IMG/VR virus record: IMGVR_UViG_3300035099_000147
Location: 1 to 44,072 of that record
Source: a virus
Reading direction: 5' to 3' (one strand)
Length of the DNA: 44,072 nt
Of this stretch, positions 8,619 to 18,519 are shown piece by piece. Below the pieces are notes generated by a model. It made no database searches and was not told the origin of the DNA. It saw nothing but the letters and a program-made list of their open reading frames with translations. Position numbers and translations under genes: made by a program. Position 1 is the stretch's first letter. Every line of letters begins with the position of its first letter.

Positions 8619-11308
8619 GATCTCACACAGTCCCAAAAATCCCTGAAAGTCTTCAATCTATCTGTTATCTCAGTGTACGCTTCTTTCGCATTTTGTTTAA
8701 TGGTAACTTCTTTCCCCGTCTTCTCCCTGATGCCTTTTGCGTCAACAATGAGGTCATCCGGGATATATTTTAAGGGGTCGGCTTGGAAGTCTGCCAGTGA
8801 ATCTTTCATCTGTGGAGTTTCGGGCATCGCCTGTTTTTCAGCTTTGGCAGCTTCAACGGATCTCCTTATTGCTTCGATCTCTCCAGGGGACAACTTTTCC
8901 CCAAGAGCATTCACACCGGATCTAAGGCGAATCTCTCCATCCGAAATGGTACGATCAAGTTGTTGTACTCTATCTTCTTGAGTGAAAAGACCTGGCAGGG
9001 CTTCTGGTTTGGTAATAGTTTCAGCTTTGACTTCTTTGATATCGCCATTGGGAAGACCGATAGAAACCTTTCCTTCTTCTTCGTTGATTTCTGCGACAAT
9101 TCCATTAACCGGTTTTCCCTGTTCGGTGACTCCCTTGACTTCTTCTCCAATGCTTAACCTTGGTTGAACTCTCTCCATCTCGGCTTTTCTTGCGGCCTCC
9201 ATCAATGGGGTTCCCTCAAGGGTGGGCGCATCTCCTTCTTTCGCACCGGCCATTTCAAGACCGACCTTCATGCCTGGAAGGAGCTGTTCTCCTGGGCGGG
9301 TTGGGGATGGGGCAGGTAACGGCGGTATCTTTACTTTTGGGGTGAGGAAAGAGCGGATTTCTGCTTCGATTGCTGCAAAATCTGGAGGAGCGCCTTCAGG
9401 CGTGAGATTTTTTGTAGCCTCTTCAATCGCTGAATTGATTTCAGCGTCGGTGTAGTTTTCACGAAGTTCCTCCTTCAGACCCATTATTTCATCATCAATA
9501 TGATTTGTCAACTCTGGATTCGTTAACTCAGGGTCACGGTCTAAGATTTCAGCGTACTCCCTATCATAACGTTCGCTTTCCGCTTTCTTTGTTTCAATGG
9601 ACTCTTCTGCCTCTAAACGAGCTTGAGTATAAATTTCTTGTTCCCTTTTACCGAGCTTTTGCCCTCTTATACCCTTCGCAAGAGCTCTTAATGTTTCCTT
9701 CCGTTCAAACTTATTTTTTGAGATGAATTCTGGATAGGTAGATGGTTCACCTACCCAATCAAGATTTGTACCTTCTCCAACCCTCCCACTGGGTATAGGA
9801 ATCCTTCTCCCTGGTTGTCCCGCCTCTACCGCAAAATATAGATCGACAATTTCTTTATGTAAGGCTCTTAAGTCTTCGTTCTCAGGAAACCTTTTGTTAA
9901 TTGCTTCGTTAAACTCTTTCGCCAACTTATCTTTATAGGTTCCTGGTATAAAACCTGTTTTAAATGGCTTGGGAGCTACGGTAGCCTTTAATTTCCATGG
10001 GTATGGTTCTCCAGGTGGTGATCCCTCAATCTCACCTGATTCAGCCATACCTTCCAGGATCGCATTTGCTCGTTTTGTACCCAATCCTGTCCATCTTTTA
10101 ATCAAATCTATGCTTAACCCGCCAATATCCGCAGCATTTTCCCTAACCGTGGCCATTTGTCTGTCTGTAGCAGGCGCTGTGGTCACACCAGGTGCTTTCG
10201 GTGCCGGGGTAGGGGTAGGAGTAGGGGTAGGGGGAATTATAGGCTCAGAAGGCATCCTGGTGGGTCTGGGGGCATAAGGAACAGGTGGATATTGGGGTGG
10301 TGGGAATTCTCTCCCTTCCCTCACCCATTCCGGTGGAGGAGGAGGGGTTCCCGTGGGTGTCCATGTCAATCCCCCAGGAGGGCCAACGGGTGGTGGCTCA
10401 TATGGTCCCCCTCGTTCGACCCTAAAATAATCTCCTGGTTCGAATCGTTGGGTTCTTGGATTCCATACCATTTCGGTTACTGTCCCACCACGTTCATACG
10501 GAGCAACAGGATAAGGCAGGTCTTCTGGTCGTGGCCAGCCAGGAGTTCCCATCTGATACCGGCTTTCGGGTATTGGTGGAATTTGCCTTATTTCTTCCTC
10601 TCCAGCACGTGGAATTGGAATTGGCCTTTCGCCAGGTCTTCCCTTGCCCATAGCTCCGAGACCAGCTCCGATAACTCCTGGAGCTATCGCTGCTTCAAGA
10701 GACCGTTTAAGGTCTTTTGTTTGAGCATAAGTTTCTCCAAAAGCTTGTGTGCTGAAAGTACCAGATAGAATAGCAGCCCTCGCCAGCCTTCCCAACGGTT
10801 CTATCCCTCTGAAGATACCACCAATAACGGCTTCTTCACCGAGTTGTACTGGAGAAGGTTTTTTGCCAGCCGCCAGTTCTTCTGCCGCTCTTTCTCCGGC
10901 GAACGTAAGCCCTGTTCCAATAATTCCAGCCGGTGCAACCGCCATCAAGGGTGCGTATTTCGCAAAAGCCCCAGGAAGACCAGCAACGCCTCTAACAATC
11001 TGCCCAGGGACCCCGAGCTCCCCGACCCTTTTCTCTTCCTCTTCGGTAGGCGTTAAAAGCTCAGAAGCAAATGTCCCAGGAGCGGCAAGGCCTGTTCTTT
11101 CGAGGATCCCTCTCGATGGGATCTCATACATCCTCATCGCTCCGGCAAGCCCTTCCTTCAGTCCTGTTTTGGCGGCTTCCAAATATGAAGGCTTTTTTTC
11201 TTCTGGACCGAGACCAAGAGGATCATACCCTGTGGATACTCCCTCTGTCCCCGGAGTGGGTATTCCTTCTGTCCCTGGTTGGTCTAATCCAAGGGGATCA
11301 TACGCCAT
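8615..11308 (-). CDS. Large internal virion protein, probable DNA-ejection component
   Basis: 897 aa. ATG 11308 overlaps the upstream stop (TAATG). The first 30 residues repeat 'YDPLGL' and 'GTEG(I/V)(P/S)T'. Residues 95-230 contain Gly/Ala-rich hydrophobic segments (YAPLMAVAPAGIIGTGLTFA, LEAAIAPGVIGAGLGAMGKG) typical of membrane-inserting phage ejection proteins. Residues 230-370 are proline-rich. The remainder is charged and helical, including a short KOW-like beta unit near 730-770 (VNGIVAEINEEEGKVSIGLP). Length, segment order and position after the tail genes match podovirus internal core proteins. No lytic transglycosylase motif is visible. Confidence 0.6.
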   Translation of the reverse strand: MAYDPLGLDQPGTEGIPTPGTEGVSTGYDPLGLGPEEKKPSYLEAAKTGLKEGLAGAMRMYEIPSRGILERTGLAAPGTFASELLTPTEEEEKRVGELGVPGQIVRGVAGLPGAFAKYAPLMAVAPAGIIGTGLTFAGERAAEELAAGKKPSPVQLGEEAVIGGIFRGIEPLGRLARAAILSGTFSTQAFGETYAQTKDLKRSLEAAIAPGVIGAGLGAMGKGRPGERPIPIPRAGEEEIRQIPPIPESRYQMGTPGWPRPEDLPYPVAPYERGGTVTEMVWNPRTQRFEPGDYFRVERGGPYEPPPVGPPGGLTWTPTGTPPPPPEWVREGREFPPPQYPPVPYAPRPTRMPSEPIIPPTPTPTPTPAPKAPGVTTAPATDRQMATVRENAADIGGLSIDLIKRWTGLGTKRANAILEGMAESGEIEGSPPGEPYPWKLKATVAPKPFKTGFIPGTYKDKLAKEFNEAINKRFPENEDLRALHKEIVDLYFAVEAGQPGRRIPIPSGRVGEGTNLDWVGEPSTYPEFISKNKFERKETLRALAKGIRGQKLGKREQEIYTQARLEAEESIETKKAESERYDREYAEILDRDPELTNPELTNHIDDEIMGLKEELRENYTDAEINSAIEEATKNLTPEGAPPDFAAIEAEIRSFLTPKVKIPPLPAPSPTRPGEQLLPGMKVGLEMAGAKEGDAPTLEGTPLMEAARKAEMERVQPRLSIGEEVKGVTEQGKPVNGIVAEINEEEGKVSIGLPNGDIKEVKAETITKPEALPGLFTQEDRVQQLDRTISDGEIRLRSGVNALGEKLSPGEIEAIRRSVEAAKAEKQAMPETPQMKDSLADFQADPLKYIPDDLIVDAKGIREKTGKEVTIKQNAKEAYTEITDRLKTFRDFWDCVRS

Positions 11309-12957
11309 TAGATTCTCCCGGCAGCCTTTGCCCTCTTGATATAGTTTTCAATATCTTTATCCTTCATCCCGGCCTTTTTGAGATCTGCCCTCAATGATTT
11401 CTCCGTCCATCGTTTTTCTTTGTAGGTATCTGGCAATTTGTCGTACTGTTCTTGAGAAATATATCCGAGATCTTTCATAACCGTGATATAATCAGCGGCT
11501 TCTTTTTGTAAATCAAAAGGCAAACCGGTCATCGCTGCCCGTTCACTTCCTTTTTGGAGAAAAGTTTCTAACCCTTTAAGAATTTGGTCTTTTGGACCAG
11601 CTGCGATCTTCGCAGCTTCCAAATTTCCTGCAACCTGATCACGAATGCCCTGAATATGGGCTATGTTCGTCTCCCTTATACCCGCAAGATGAGCGGCAGG
11701 TATTTCCCTGTAATACTGAGCTTGGGCAAGTTTTTCTTGAGCTGAAGCAAGTTTTTCTTGAGCCGAAGGAGTCCCAATGCCATATTCTAAGGATTTCCCA
11801 TATATGTCCGCAGCGCCTTTTGTAGCTAAGGCTTCTCTTTCGCTGGCGGCTTTTTGTGCTGCATTCGGGTCTCTCATGTACTCTGAGGCATATTCGTAAC
11901 TACCGGGTTGAGGTCCACGGGCCATTTCATAAAATTCTTGTGCTGCCCTTTCTGCGGGATGGGCTTCATAATAACTTTTCTGGTATCCTGGGATTAGTTT
12001 GGGATGGGCCTCGGCATATCCAGAAGTTTCCCATCTTCTTCGAGCTGCAAGTTCTTGTTCCTCTGGAGTGGTTGCCGGCGCCATCGGCCTTGCTTCACGG
12101 AGGATCCTCTGCCTGGCCATTTCATCTCCACGGATATCTTCGGGGCCTAACTTGTATCTTATTCCTTCCCCGTAGTCCTTCCATCCTTCTTCTCCCGTGG
12201 GAGGAGGAGTGGTCGGAGTGGTCGTGCTCGGAGTAATAGCAGGGCGATGCCATGGGCGAGGGCCGGTATAGGGTGCTGCCACCCCACCTGGAGGAATAGT
12301 TTGTCCATATGGAATTGGCAAATTCGGGGAGCCTTCTGGGCCGGTTGATTTCGTTGGAATGGGTTTGTAGGGAACGGGTCCGAAGGGTTGCGCCTCTGCC
12401 GTCCAGGGTGGATACCATTCTTCACCACCACGTCCCGAAAACATTCTTTGCCAGATATTGGGCTGTTCGACCTGGGGATTGTATTTTATCCCTGGAAGAA
12501 AGTCTGGAGAAGATTCACCTGCGGTATAAGTTATCCCCCGAGTCGGGCTGCTGCCATAAGGAATAATTTCCCCCGGAACGGCAGGTTTAAATCTTTCTGG
12601 TCCTTCTTCACCTACGGTATATTCTTTTCCAGGCTCAACTGGGCCTCCACCCTGTCTTGGAATCGGCTTCCCTGTAACAAACTGCATAATAATTTCTAAG
12701 ACCTTGGAGAAAGTATCTGGATGGACCGCCTGATATAACTTATCTTCAACTCCCGCTGTTGGCGTTGGCTTAGTCACACCTGGCGTTGGATTTACACCAG
12801 GAGATCCGGGAGTGGGAATCCCCGTCTGTGCATACGGCATCAAAATATTTGAAGCCCTCTCCCTGGCCATCATTGTCAAGTCATCCGTGGGTGGAGAGTT
12901 CATTGGCATAGCTGACTGTCTATCCGTTTGTCCTGGGATTGGTCTATATGTTGGCAT
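11308..12957 (-). CDS. Proline-rich internal virion protein
   Basis: 549 aa. The N-terminal 270 residues are low-complexity and rich in Pro, Gly and Thr (GIPTPGSPGVNPTPGVTKPT). The C-terminal 280 residues are charged and helical, with an Ala/Glu/Gln-rich coiled coil (EKLASAQEKLAQAQYYREIP). The C-terminus (KAGMKDKDIENYIKRAKAAG) ends on the start of the 897-aa gene. A disordered N-terminus plus helical C-terminus is usual for phage ejection or core proteins. The specific role is inferred from the neighbours. Confidence 0.55.
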   Translation of the reverse strand: MPTYRPIPGQTDRQSAMPMNSPPTDDLTMMARERASNILMPYAQTGIPTPGSPGVNPTPGVTKPTPTAGVEDKLYQAVHPDTFSKVLEIIMQFVTGKPIPRQGGGPVEPGKEYTVGEEGPERFKPAVPGEIIPYGSSPTRGITYTAGESSPDFLPGIKYNPQVEQPNIWQRMFSGRGGEEWYPPWTAEAQPFGPVPYKPIPTKSTGPEGSPNLPIPYGQTIPPGGVAAPYTGPRPWHRPAITPSTTTPTTPPPTGEEGWKDYGEGIRYKLGPEDIRGDEMARQRILREARPMAPATTPEEQELAARRRWETSGYAEAHPKLIPGYQKSYYEAHPAERAAQEFYEMARGPQPGSYEYASEYMRDPNAAQKAASEREALATKGAADIYGKSLEYGIGTPSAQEKLASAQEKLAQAQYYREIPAAHLAGIRETNIAHIQGIRDQVAGNLEAAKIAAGPKDQILKGLETFLQKGSERAAMTGLPFDLQKEAADYITVMKDLGYISQEQYDKLPDTYKEKRWTEKSLRADLKKAGMKDKDIENYIKRAKAAGRI

Positions 12958-12968
12958 AGCCTTCTCCT

Positions 12969-14363
12969 TTAAGTTCCCGTCGTTGTCGTTGATTTTGATG
13001 TTGTTGTTGATGTTGATGTGCTTGAACTGTATGAGTATGATGCTGAATCAGAAGAACCAATACTAACAGAAGCGTGAACTGCGGCCAGCGCGCCAGCAGC
13101 AACCTGGGCAGCGATTTCTCCTTGTGCCTTTTGTGCTTCCATCAAAAGTGAATTCAACATCTCGTATTGTTTTATTTCAACTTCCTTATCCTTAATCATG
13201 ATGTTTGCGTTCGCAACGGCTTGTTCTATCCTCGCCTTAATTATCTCCAGTGCAACATCGATTTTCTTTACATCGAAGTTAACTTGAGTGTTGAAAACTG
13301 TGGTTTCTGCCTCATAGCCCGTTGCAACGGCGTTTACCCTTTCAGATTCGGCTCTCATCTTTGCGGCATAAGCATTCACACTGGCTTCATACATCCTGAT
13401 CAGGCCAATATTGTACTCAATTTTTGCCTTGCATTTTTCAATAATAATTCTTGCTCTCTCTCCGAATCCTCTAACTCGTGCATCATAGCTCCTAATTTGG
13501 CTGTCAATAATTGCCTTCGACCCTTCAAGGACTCTCGTGGCAACTTGGTTTGTCCATTGAATCAACATCCCCTCAATTGAAATCCCTTGAGCGATAATAA
13601 AATGACTGTTCTGCAAGGCCAACTCGAAAGATTTAATAGCCACCTCCCGGCTCATATCAAGACGTTTATCGGTGAATTTAGTATCGGTATCATCGAGGGT
13701 CGCCGTAAGTCCACCATTTGGGAATGGAAAGCCCCCTCTCGCCCAATTCGCCGCTTTTCTATCTTTTTCATCTTCAAGCTCGATCAATGACCTTTCGTAT
13801 TCTCTTTTAAAGATGGCATCCTCAACCTGTGGGGTTAAGCCAATAGACCCATTTTGAAGGTCTGAGAGAAGTTTCGATTTCAATGCGCTTAGAAGAGAAG
13901 AGACATAACCTTGGGCTCCAATGTCGACATCCGAAGGCCCCACCATTTCGGGAAAAGTTCCTGGAATCGGTTCCAATGTTGCATCAATAAGAGTCGGCTG
14001 ACTTGGCGTTACAGGAACATCTATTCTAAAAAGATTAAAATCAATAGTCGGAGCGACTCTGTCTGTAAGACCGGAAGTATCAATCACTTCCGTATCAATG
14101 GCTATCGCCCTATTTATCATTTTAAGTTCAAGGCCAATCCTGCTCAACGCCTGGATCGCTGTCATGGCCATATTAAAACCATTGACCGCAAATTTTTGCA
14201 TATCGGTAAATCTCGACTCAACGAGCTGTGGAGCTTTTTCAAAAAGATCCCAACGATGTGAAATTGGTTCTGATTCTCCTGGTAACTGCATGAAAACCAC
14301 ATAAGCCGGAGAAAGGAAAATAGATTTTAAGAATTTTAAAAAGAATTTTAAAAACCGTCCCAT
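12969..14363 (-). CDS. Helical virion structural protein with Ser/Thr tail
   Basis: 464 aa. It starts with a basic hydrophobic segment (GRFLKFFLKFLKSIFLSPAY) that could be a membrane helix. Residues 180-425 are long alpha-helices with heptads, including the motif WARGGFPFPNG near 210. The last 40 residues are almost only Ser, Thr, Tyr and Gly (SYSYSSSTSTSTTTSKSTTT). It is the first of three large proteins of the probable ejection set. I do not recognise a named family; structural or DNA-delivery function is inference. Confidence 0.55.
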   Translation of the reverse strand: MGRFLKFFLKFLKSIFLSPAYVVFMQLPGESEPISHRWDLFEKAPQLVESRFTDMQKFAVNGFNMAMTAIQALSRIGLELKMINRAIAIDTEVIDTSGLTDRVAPTIDFNLFRIDVPVTPSQPTLIDATLEPIPGTFPEMVGPSDVDIGAQGYVSSLLSALKSKLLSDLQNGSIGLTPQVEDAIFKREYERSLIELEDEKDRKAANWARGGFPFPNGGLTATLDDTDTKFTDKRLDMSREVAIKSFELALQNSHFIIAQGISIEGMLIQWTNQVATRVLEGSKAIIDSQIRSYDARVRGFGERARIIIEKCKAKIEYNIGLIRMYEASVNAYAAKMRAESERVNAVATGYEAETTVFNTQVNFDVKKIDVALEIIKARIEQAVANANIMIKDKEVEIKQYEMLNSLLMEAQKAQGEIAAQVAAGALAAVHASVSIGSSDSASYSYSSSTSTSTTTSKSTTTTGT

Positions 14364-14376
14364 AATTCCTCCTACT

Positions 14377-14838
14377 TCATTTCAATCCATTATCGGTGAT
14401 CGTCTTAATTCCAAAGTCTTGTTTTCTTCCATTGGGGATTTCGATCTTCATCTCGTTCAATACCTGCGTCAGAAATTTCTCTGATTTCTCCGTTATAATA
14501 CCACATTTTTGACAAGTCCATGCTGAATGATACTTGCCACCCTCGGAATCCTTGCAGGAAGGACAGAGGGAGACAAGGATAACGGTATTCTTCTCATTGC
14601 AATTTGGGCAATCCTTTCTGGGAATAGTAAATTCCCCCTTATCATTTACCATTTCGGCAGGGGAAGGTAAATGGTTCACCTCTCTGGAACTCATGGTCTG
14701 AATAGGGATGCCAAGAAGCGGGGCAGTTTCATTGTAAAGTGTTGTAATATTATTCTCTTCTGGCAATCCCTTTAATTGTCGGATTAATCGACCAGCCTTT
14801 AAGACTATATGAGTAATTCTATCTTGGCATTCCATCAT
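14377..14838 (-). CDS. Zinc-ribbon protein
   Basis: 153 aa. Three CxxC pairs lie in the second half (CPNC near 77, CPSC near 92, CQKC near 110), enough for one zinc ribbon plus a further site. The N-terminal half is helical. It lies between the Cys-rich structural gene and the helical virion gene, with 13-18 base gaps. It may be an assembly factor or minor virion protein. The cysteine pattern is plain; the job is unknown. Confidence 0.55.
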   Translation of the reverse strand: MMECQDRITHIVLKAGRLIRQLKGLPEENNITTLYNETAPLLGIPIQTMSSREVNHLPSPAEMVNDKGEFTIPRKDCPNCNEKNTVILVSLCPSCKDSEGGKYHSAWTCQKCGIITEKSEKFLTQVLNEMKIEIPNGRKQDFGIKTITDNGLK

Positions 14839-14856
14839 AAGAAAATACCTTATCTC

Positions 14857-16761
14857 TTAGGGACCTCCTGGAGGACAGCAACCATCCCACCAAGCATCAA
14901 GGCATCCATCACAAAATGGGGTTGTTCCATGGTGAAAAGTGCATGGATAGTCACATAGCACTCCATGGGTCATCTCTTCGAAACAAAAATCTTCGTTAGG
15001 GTCTTTTGGTGAAACGTTTGTTGCAGTCGTAAAACTAAGTAATCCTTCACTCAAAATAACCTCTCCGGTTAGACAACTTTTTTTATCACGATAAATGTAC
15101 CACCAATATTTGTAATATGGGTCATACTCCGTTGGACAATGTAAGGCAGAATCTAATACCCACCTCCACTTATAATACTCACCACCATAAGTAAGCCTGA
15201 TGGTAATACTTGCAATGGAATTACAGCAATCCCTCAATTCAATTACTGGCTGATTATCATCACAACTTCCCGTATCGGGTGCTTGATATAAAGCTGTAAG
15301 CCCATCCCCCGATGGAGTAAGTGTTCCTATACCAACCAAATTCCATATATATGGTAAACAACCTCCAAACGCTTGTAATGTTTGTGAACTGCCCCAAAGC
15401 ATGGCCAGAGACGTATATCTTATTTCAAGTTCAGGTGCCTTTTTACAGCAATGGAGATGTGTTTGATAGGTCGTTTTGCATCTATCTTCAACGGTAATAG
15501 TAATTTCTTGACAACCAATTGGGTCTGGAGGAGTATATACCAGAGATTCTTTGAAATTTCCGCCTTCCTCAATGGTTCCTACGCCTTCAATAGTTCTTAA
15601 TCTATCAATGGTTTCCAAACCATTAAGTTTCCATATATAAGGAAGACATGATCCGTCTCCAGGAGGTTTCTCCTGTCCTTCGTCATATGATTGATCTTCT
15701 GGTCTTGCACGGAAAGAAGTTGTTTCTTGTAACGCATCGTGGGGAAGTTCTGGTGGAACTTCGCACCAATTCCAGTATTCTTTGCATCTTTCATAAATTT
15801 CGCAATCACCACGATTCCCACAACCTTTCTTCCATTTTTCGATAGTTGCCCTGTCGGCAAACATAACAATTTCTCTATTATTAGGGCCTTTTTCGCAACA
15901 ATCCACTTTCACGATGGTTTCGACCTGACAAAGCTCATTTCCACCAGACTGAATGAATAATTTCAAGAGAAGGTATCCTAAACCAGTTCTTGAAAAGGTA
16001 ATATCAGTTGGGGGATAGGCTCCCCACTCCGTATAGGCTTTCCATAAAAAATAAGTACCTTGCGCATCATGATCAAATTTTAGAATTTCGGCTTGCCCAG
16101 AATCATAAAAACTATAGATGAGGTGATCTTCAGGATCAGGTGGAACGGGGGGAGTACTGTCTGGATGACCTTGAAAGTAAGGAACAGCTTCACCCAGATA
16201 AAGGCGCTTTGAGGCATCATAAGTATAGGGATGACATGTAGGTGACGCCAGTTTTTTTGTTTCACAAACAGTCGACAAAAGAGAAGAGCAATTACTGCAA
16301 TTTTTTAAATCAAGACGATAATAGGTTTTCAGATAATCCATGCCTTCTACTTCAATATTACCATCTGGGTCTTTAATTACCCACGCATCGCCTTCCTTTG
16401 TAAATGTCTCCTGACCTGAAGCATACCACTTCATTGGGGGGATAACGGTAGGAAGATTAAATAGTGTAATGGAGCATTCAGGCTTTACTTCGGCGAAAGA
16501 AGATTGCGATGTATCAATTTCGACATAATCTATCCCATAAACACATTTTACTCTAATTATTGTTCCATCCACAAAGTTTCTCTGGCCCTCTCCCTGTGGT
16601 TGTTGGTTTAACTGAAGAGCATTCTTTACCGAAAAAAGAAGAGCCTTTGCCTCACCAATGAAGGCTTGAGCATAGACCTCATTCCCGATGATTCTCCAAG
16701 AAACAGGAGCTCTCCTGTGCTCAAATCTCCACTTATTTAGTTTTTCATCGGAAGTTTTCAT
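14857..16761 (-). CDS. Cysteine-rich multi-domain structural protein
   Basis: 634 aa with about 31 cysteines, several as CC pairs, including one near 300 (VDCCEK), one near 455 (HCCKK) and one at the C-terminus (DGCCPPGGP). The N-terminal 170 residues look like a globular beta domain. Residues 370-540 contain two repeats that begin 'CLPYIW-L-G', each followed by a beta-sandwich-like block and a 'CC' or 'DCC' strand, suggesting Ig-like domains. The start overlaps the preceding stop by four bases. It is probably a tail or surface protein. So many Cys in an intracellularly made virion protein is unusual. Confidence 0.6.
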   Translation of the reverse strand: MKTSDEKLNKWRFEHRRAPVSWRIIGNEVYAQAFIGEAKALLFSVKNALQLNQQPQGEGQRNFVDGTIIRVKCVYGIDYVEIDTSQSSFAEVKPECSITLFNLPTVIPPMKWYASGQETFTKEGDAWVIKDPDGNIEVEGMDYLKTYYRLDLKNCSNCSSLLSTVCETKKLASPTCHPYTYDASKRLYLGEAVPYFQGHPDSTPPVPPDPEDHLIYSFYDSGQAEILKFDHDAQGTYFLWKAYTEWGAYPPTDITFSRTGLGYLLLKLFIQSGGNELCQVETIVKVDCCEKGPNNREIVMFADRATIEKWKKGCGNRGDCEIYERCKEYWNWCEVPPELPHDALQETTSFRARPEDQSYDEGQEKPPGDGSCLPYIWKLNGLETIDRLRTIEGVGTIEEGGNFKESLVYTPPDPIGCQEITITVEDRCKTTYQTHLHCCKKAPELEIRYTSLAMLWGSSQTLQAFGGCLPYIWNLVGIGTLTPSGDGLTALYQAPDTGSCDDNQPVIELRDCCNSIASITIRLTYGGEYYKWRWVLDSALHCPTEYDPYYKYWWYIYRDKKSCLTGEVILSEGLLSFTTATNVSPKDPNEDFCFEEMTHGVLCDYPCTFHHGTTPFCDGCLDAWWDGCCPPGGP

Positions 16762-17723
16762 CTTGTCCTTCCCTTGAGTATATCCCCAAGGATCCTAAGC
16801 GACTCTATGGAAAAATCACATCCACCCATGTTGTGAAGTTTCCATGTAAAAAATCTTGCCTCAATTCCTCTGCCGAGCTTTCCCCGGTCTTCTTTTAATG
16901 CTTGACCGGTCTTGCTAAATATAACAGTAGGGAGGTCTATGGTTTCATCGGCCTTTACATCAAGGGCCATGCCATCGGTGGATCTATAAGCCAGCCAGGC
17001 TTCTCTTGGCTTGGCAATCGCACCGTTTTTTGCAATATCATAAACGCCCGATCCGATTTCGGCTTGAATAAGCTCGCCGAGGTCATCATTCCCGTCCAAA
17101 ACGAAAACTCCTTGTTCGTTGGTCCCCAAGAAAAGACCGTTAAAAAGGAACAGGGAATTGAAATTAAAATTGACATAGTGAGATACGGCGTAGTTGAGAA
17201 GGTGCATGACGATAGCCTTCCGATTATATGTTTCGCCCATCGGGATAACATCGCCATGTCCATTCCCAAAAATTATGGGCAAGATCCCATATCCTTGCCC
17301 AAGCGAATCCGGATTCGTATTCCCAAAACTTGTCAGCAAAGGGAAGATCATCGCCCCACTGCCAACAACCCCGGATAATCCACGACCTCCTGATAAAAGA
17401 ATCGGTAACTTTCCAGCACCAGATCCAAGAACAGGCGCAAACAGGTGAGCGGAAGAAGTTAGAAGGGGAAGGCGAGCCGAAGCATGACCGATCACTCCAG
17501 GATTCCCTTGGGCGCTGGAGGTCAATCTGTGGAGGATACCCACACCAAAATTGGTAGGGGACTGACCCTGGCCAGAAGAAAGAAGGAGAGGTAAGTAAGC
17601 CTCTGCGGTTAAGCCCCTTCTGCCGGAGCCTGTCAAAAGAGGCAGGTGCGGATTTCCGAAGTTACCTCCAGATGCACCGCTACTTTGAAGTCCCGGGAGC
17701 AAGGGGAATCCAATATTTGCCAT
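16758..17723 (-). CDS. Tail/virion protein with LPLL repeats
   Basis: 321 aa in two parts. Residues 1-165 consist of about seven imperfect repeats of 25 residues with the core 'LPLLTSSG' (LPLLTGSGRRG, LPLLLSSGQG, LPILLSGGRG, FPLLTSFGN). Residues 170-321 are a separate globular domain containing ALDVKADETIDLP and a 'GRGIEARFFTWKLHNMGGCDF' type segment, a pattern seen in phage structural proteins near the tail. It overlaps the start of the Cys-rich gene by four bases. Function beyond 'structural' is not clear. Confidence 0.6.
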   Translation of the reverse strand: MANIGFPLLPGLQSSGASGGNFGNPHLPLLTGSGRRGLTAEAYLPLLLSSGQGQSPTNFGVGILHRLTSSAQGNPGVIGHASARLPLLTSSAHLFAPVLGSGAGKLPILLSGGRGLSGVVGSGAMIFPLLTSFGNTNPDSLGQGYGILPIIFGNGHGDVIPMGETYNRKAIVMHLLNYAVSHYVNFNFNSLFLFNGLFLGTNEQGVFVLDGNDDLGELIQAEIGSGVYDIAKNGAIAKPREAWLAYRSTDGMALDVKADETIDLPTVIFSKTGQALKEDRGKLGRGIEARFFTWKLHNMGGCDFSIESLRILGDILKGRTR

Positions 17724-17733
17724 CAGTGCCCCT

Positions 17734-18519
17734 TTATGCTGTCTTCGGCAAAGTCAGGGTATAATTGTCAATCGTGGTCGTTGCCGATATTGTCAAGGTC
17801 GTATTCGACATATCGAGGTCTGATCCAGACGTTGAGATGAGTCCTTGGATCCTCAAATCTGTCGTGGATAAGACTCCACTGTCCGAGGGCAGCACAAATC
17901 GGAAGTATGATGCAACTCCCGTTGCTAAATTGACACCTGACCAGACATCCGATGGTTTTGAGATGATACCGTTGGAGGCAGGACCGAAATAAAGAGTGTT
18001 CACTCTTGTCGCAGCTTGTTTTGCTGTCACGGTCGCCGTGGTTGTCCCACCACCATCTGCAAGGGTCAAATCCAGGCCATCAATCAATCCCTGCACCCAC
18101 AGGACAGCAGGACCCGTTGCATCTTGATCAGCAATCGCCACGAGCTGAGCGATGTCATTCAACATCCTCGCAACTTTGATCGCCACCTTCGTATCGGTAG
18201 TGTCCGGAGGGTTCGCAATCGTATAGGTGTAGGTTGTTGGACCTACTCCATCCACGGTTACATTTATCTTAACCGTGTTCCCATTCGTTGCGTTCGGAAT
18301 GGTGATCTTATAAACCCTCGGCGTGGAACGGTCGGTTGCATCCACAGACCCACTCGCCTTTGTGACACGGCACAATTTCGTGCCAGTAGGAGCCTCATCG
18401 GCGGTCGTTGGAGCGGTTGCCCCACCCCAAATATCCAAAACGCAGTCTTCCAAAGCCTTCCTGAGAGCTCTCTCCCCCATCATGTAATTCACTAACCCTG
18501 TTGACAATACGAGACTCAT
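17734..18519 (-). CDS. Beta-rich virion structural protein
   Basis: 261 aa. The N-terminal 100 residues begin with a helix (MGERALRKALEDCVLDIW). They are followed by beta-strand-rich segments rich in Thr, Ala and Gly (NGNTVKINVTVDGVGPTTYT), with two or three domain-sized blocks. The start overlaps the stop of the membrane-protein gene by four bases. The composition fits a decoration, tail-spike or minor capsid protein. No specific family recognised. Confidence 0.55.
   Translation of the reverse strand: MSLVLSTGLVNYMMGERALRKALEDCVLDIWGGATAPTTADEAPTGTKLCRVTKASGSVDATDRSTPRVYKITIPNATNGNTVKINVTVDGVGPTTYTYTIANPPDTTDTKVAIKVARMLNDIAQLVAIADQDATGPAVLWVQGLIDGLDLTLADGGGTTTATVTAKQAATRVNTLYFGPASNGIISKPSDVWSGVNLATGVASYFRFVLPSDSGVLSTTDLRIQGLISTSGSDLDMSNTTLTISATTTIDNYTLTLPKTA

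Noticed and set aside
10430-10460. GGTTCGAATC, like a tRNA T-arm
   Set aside because: Inside a coding region, with no acceptor or anticodon stem around it.
10157-10768. Plus-strand frame of 203 codons
   Set aside because: It is antisense to the Pro-rich part of the 897-aa virion gene and is Trp/Ser/Arg low complexity; a shadow.
12122-12431. Two alternative minus-strand frames near 12.1-12.4 kb
   Set aside because: Frame shadows of the 549-aa gene, which has the better coding pattern and start.
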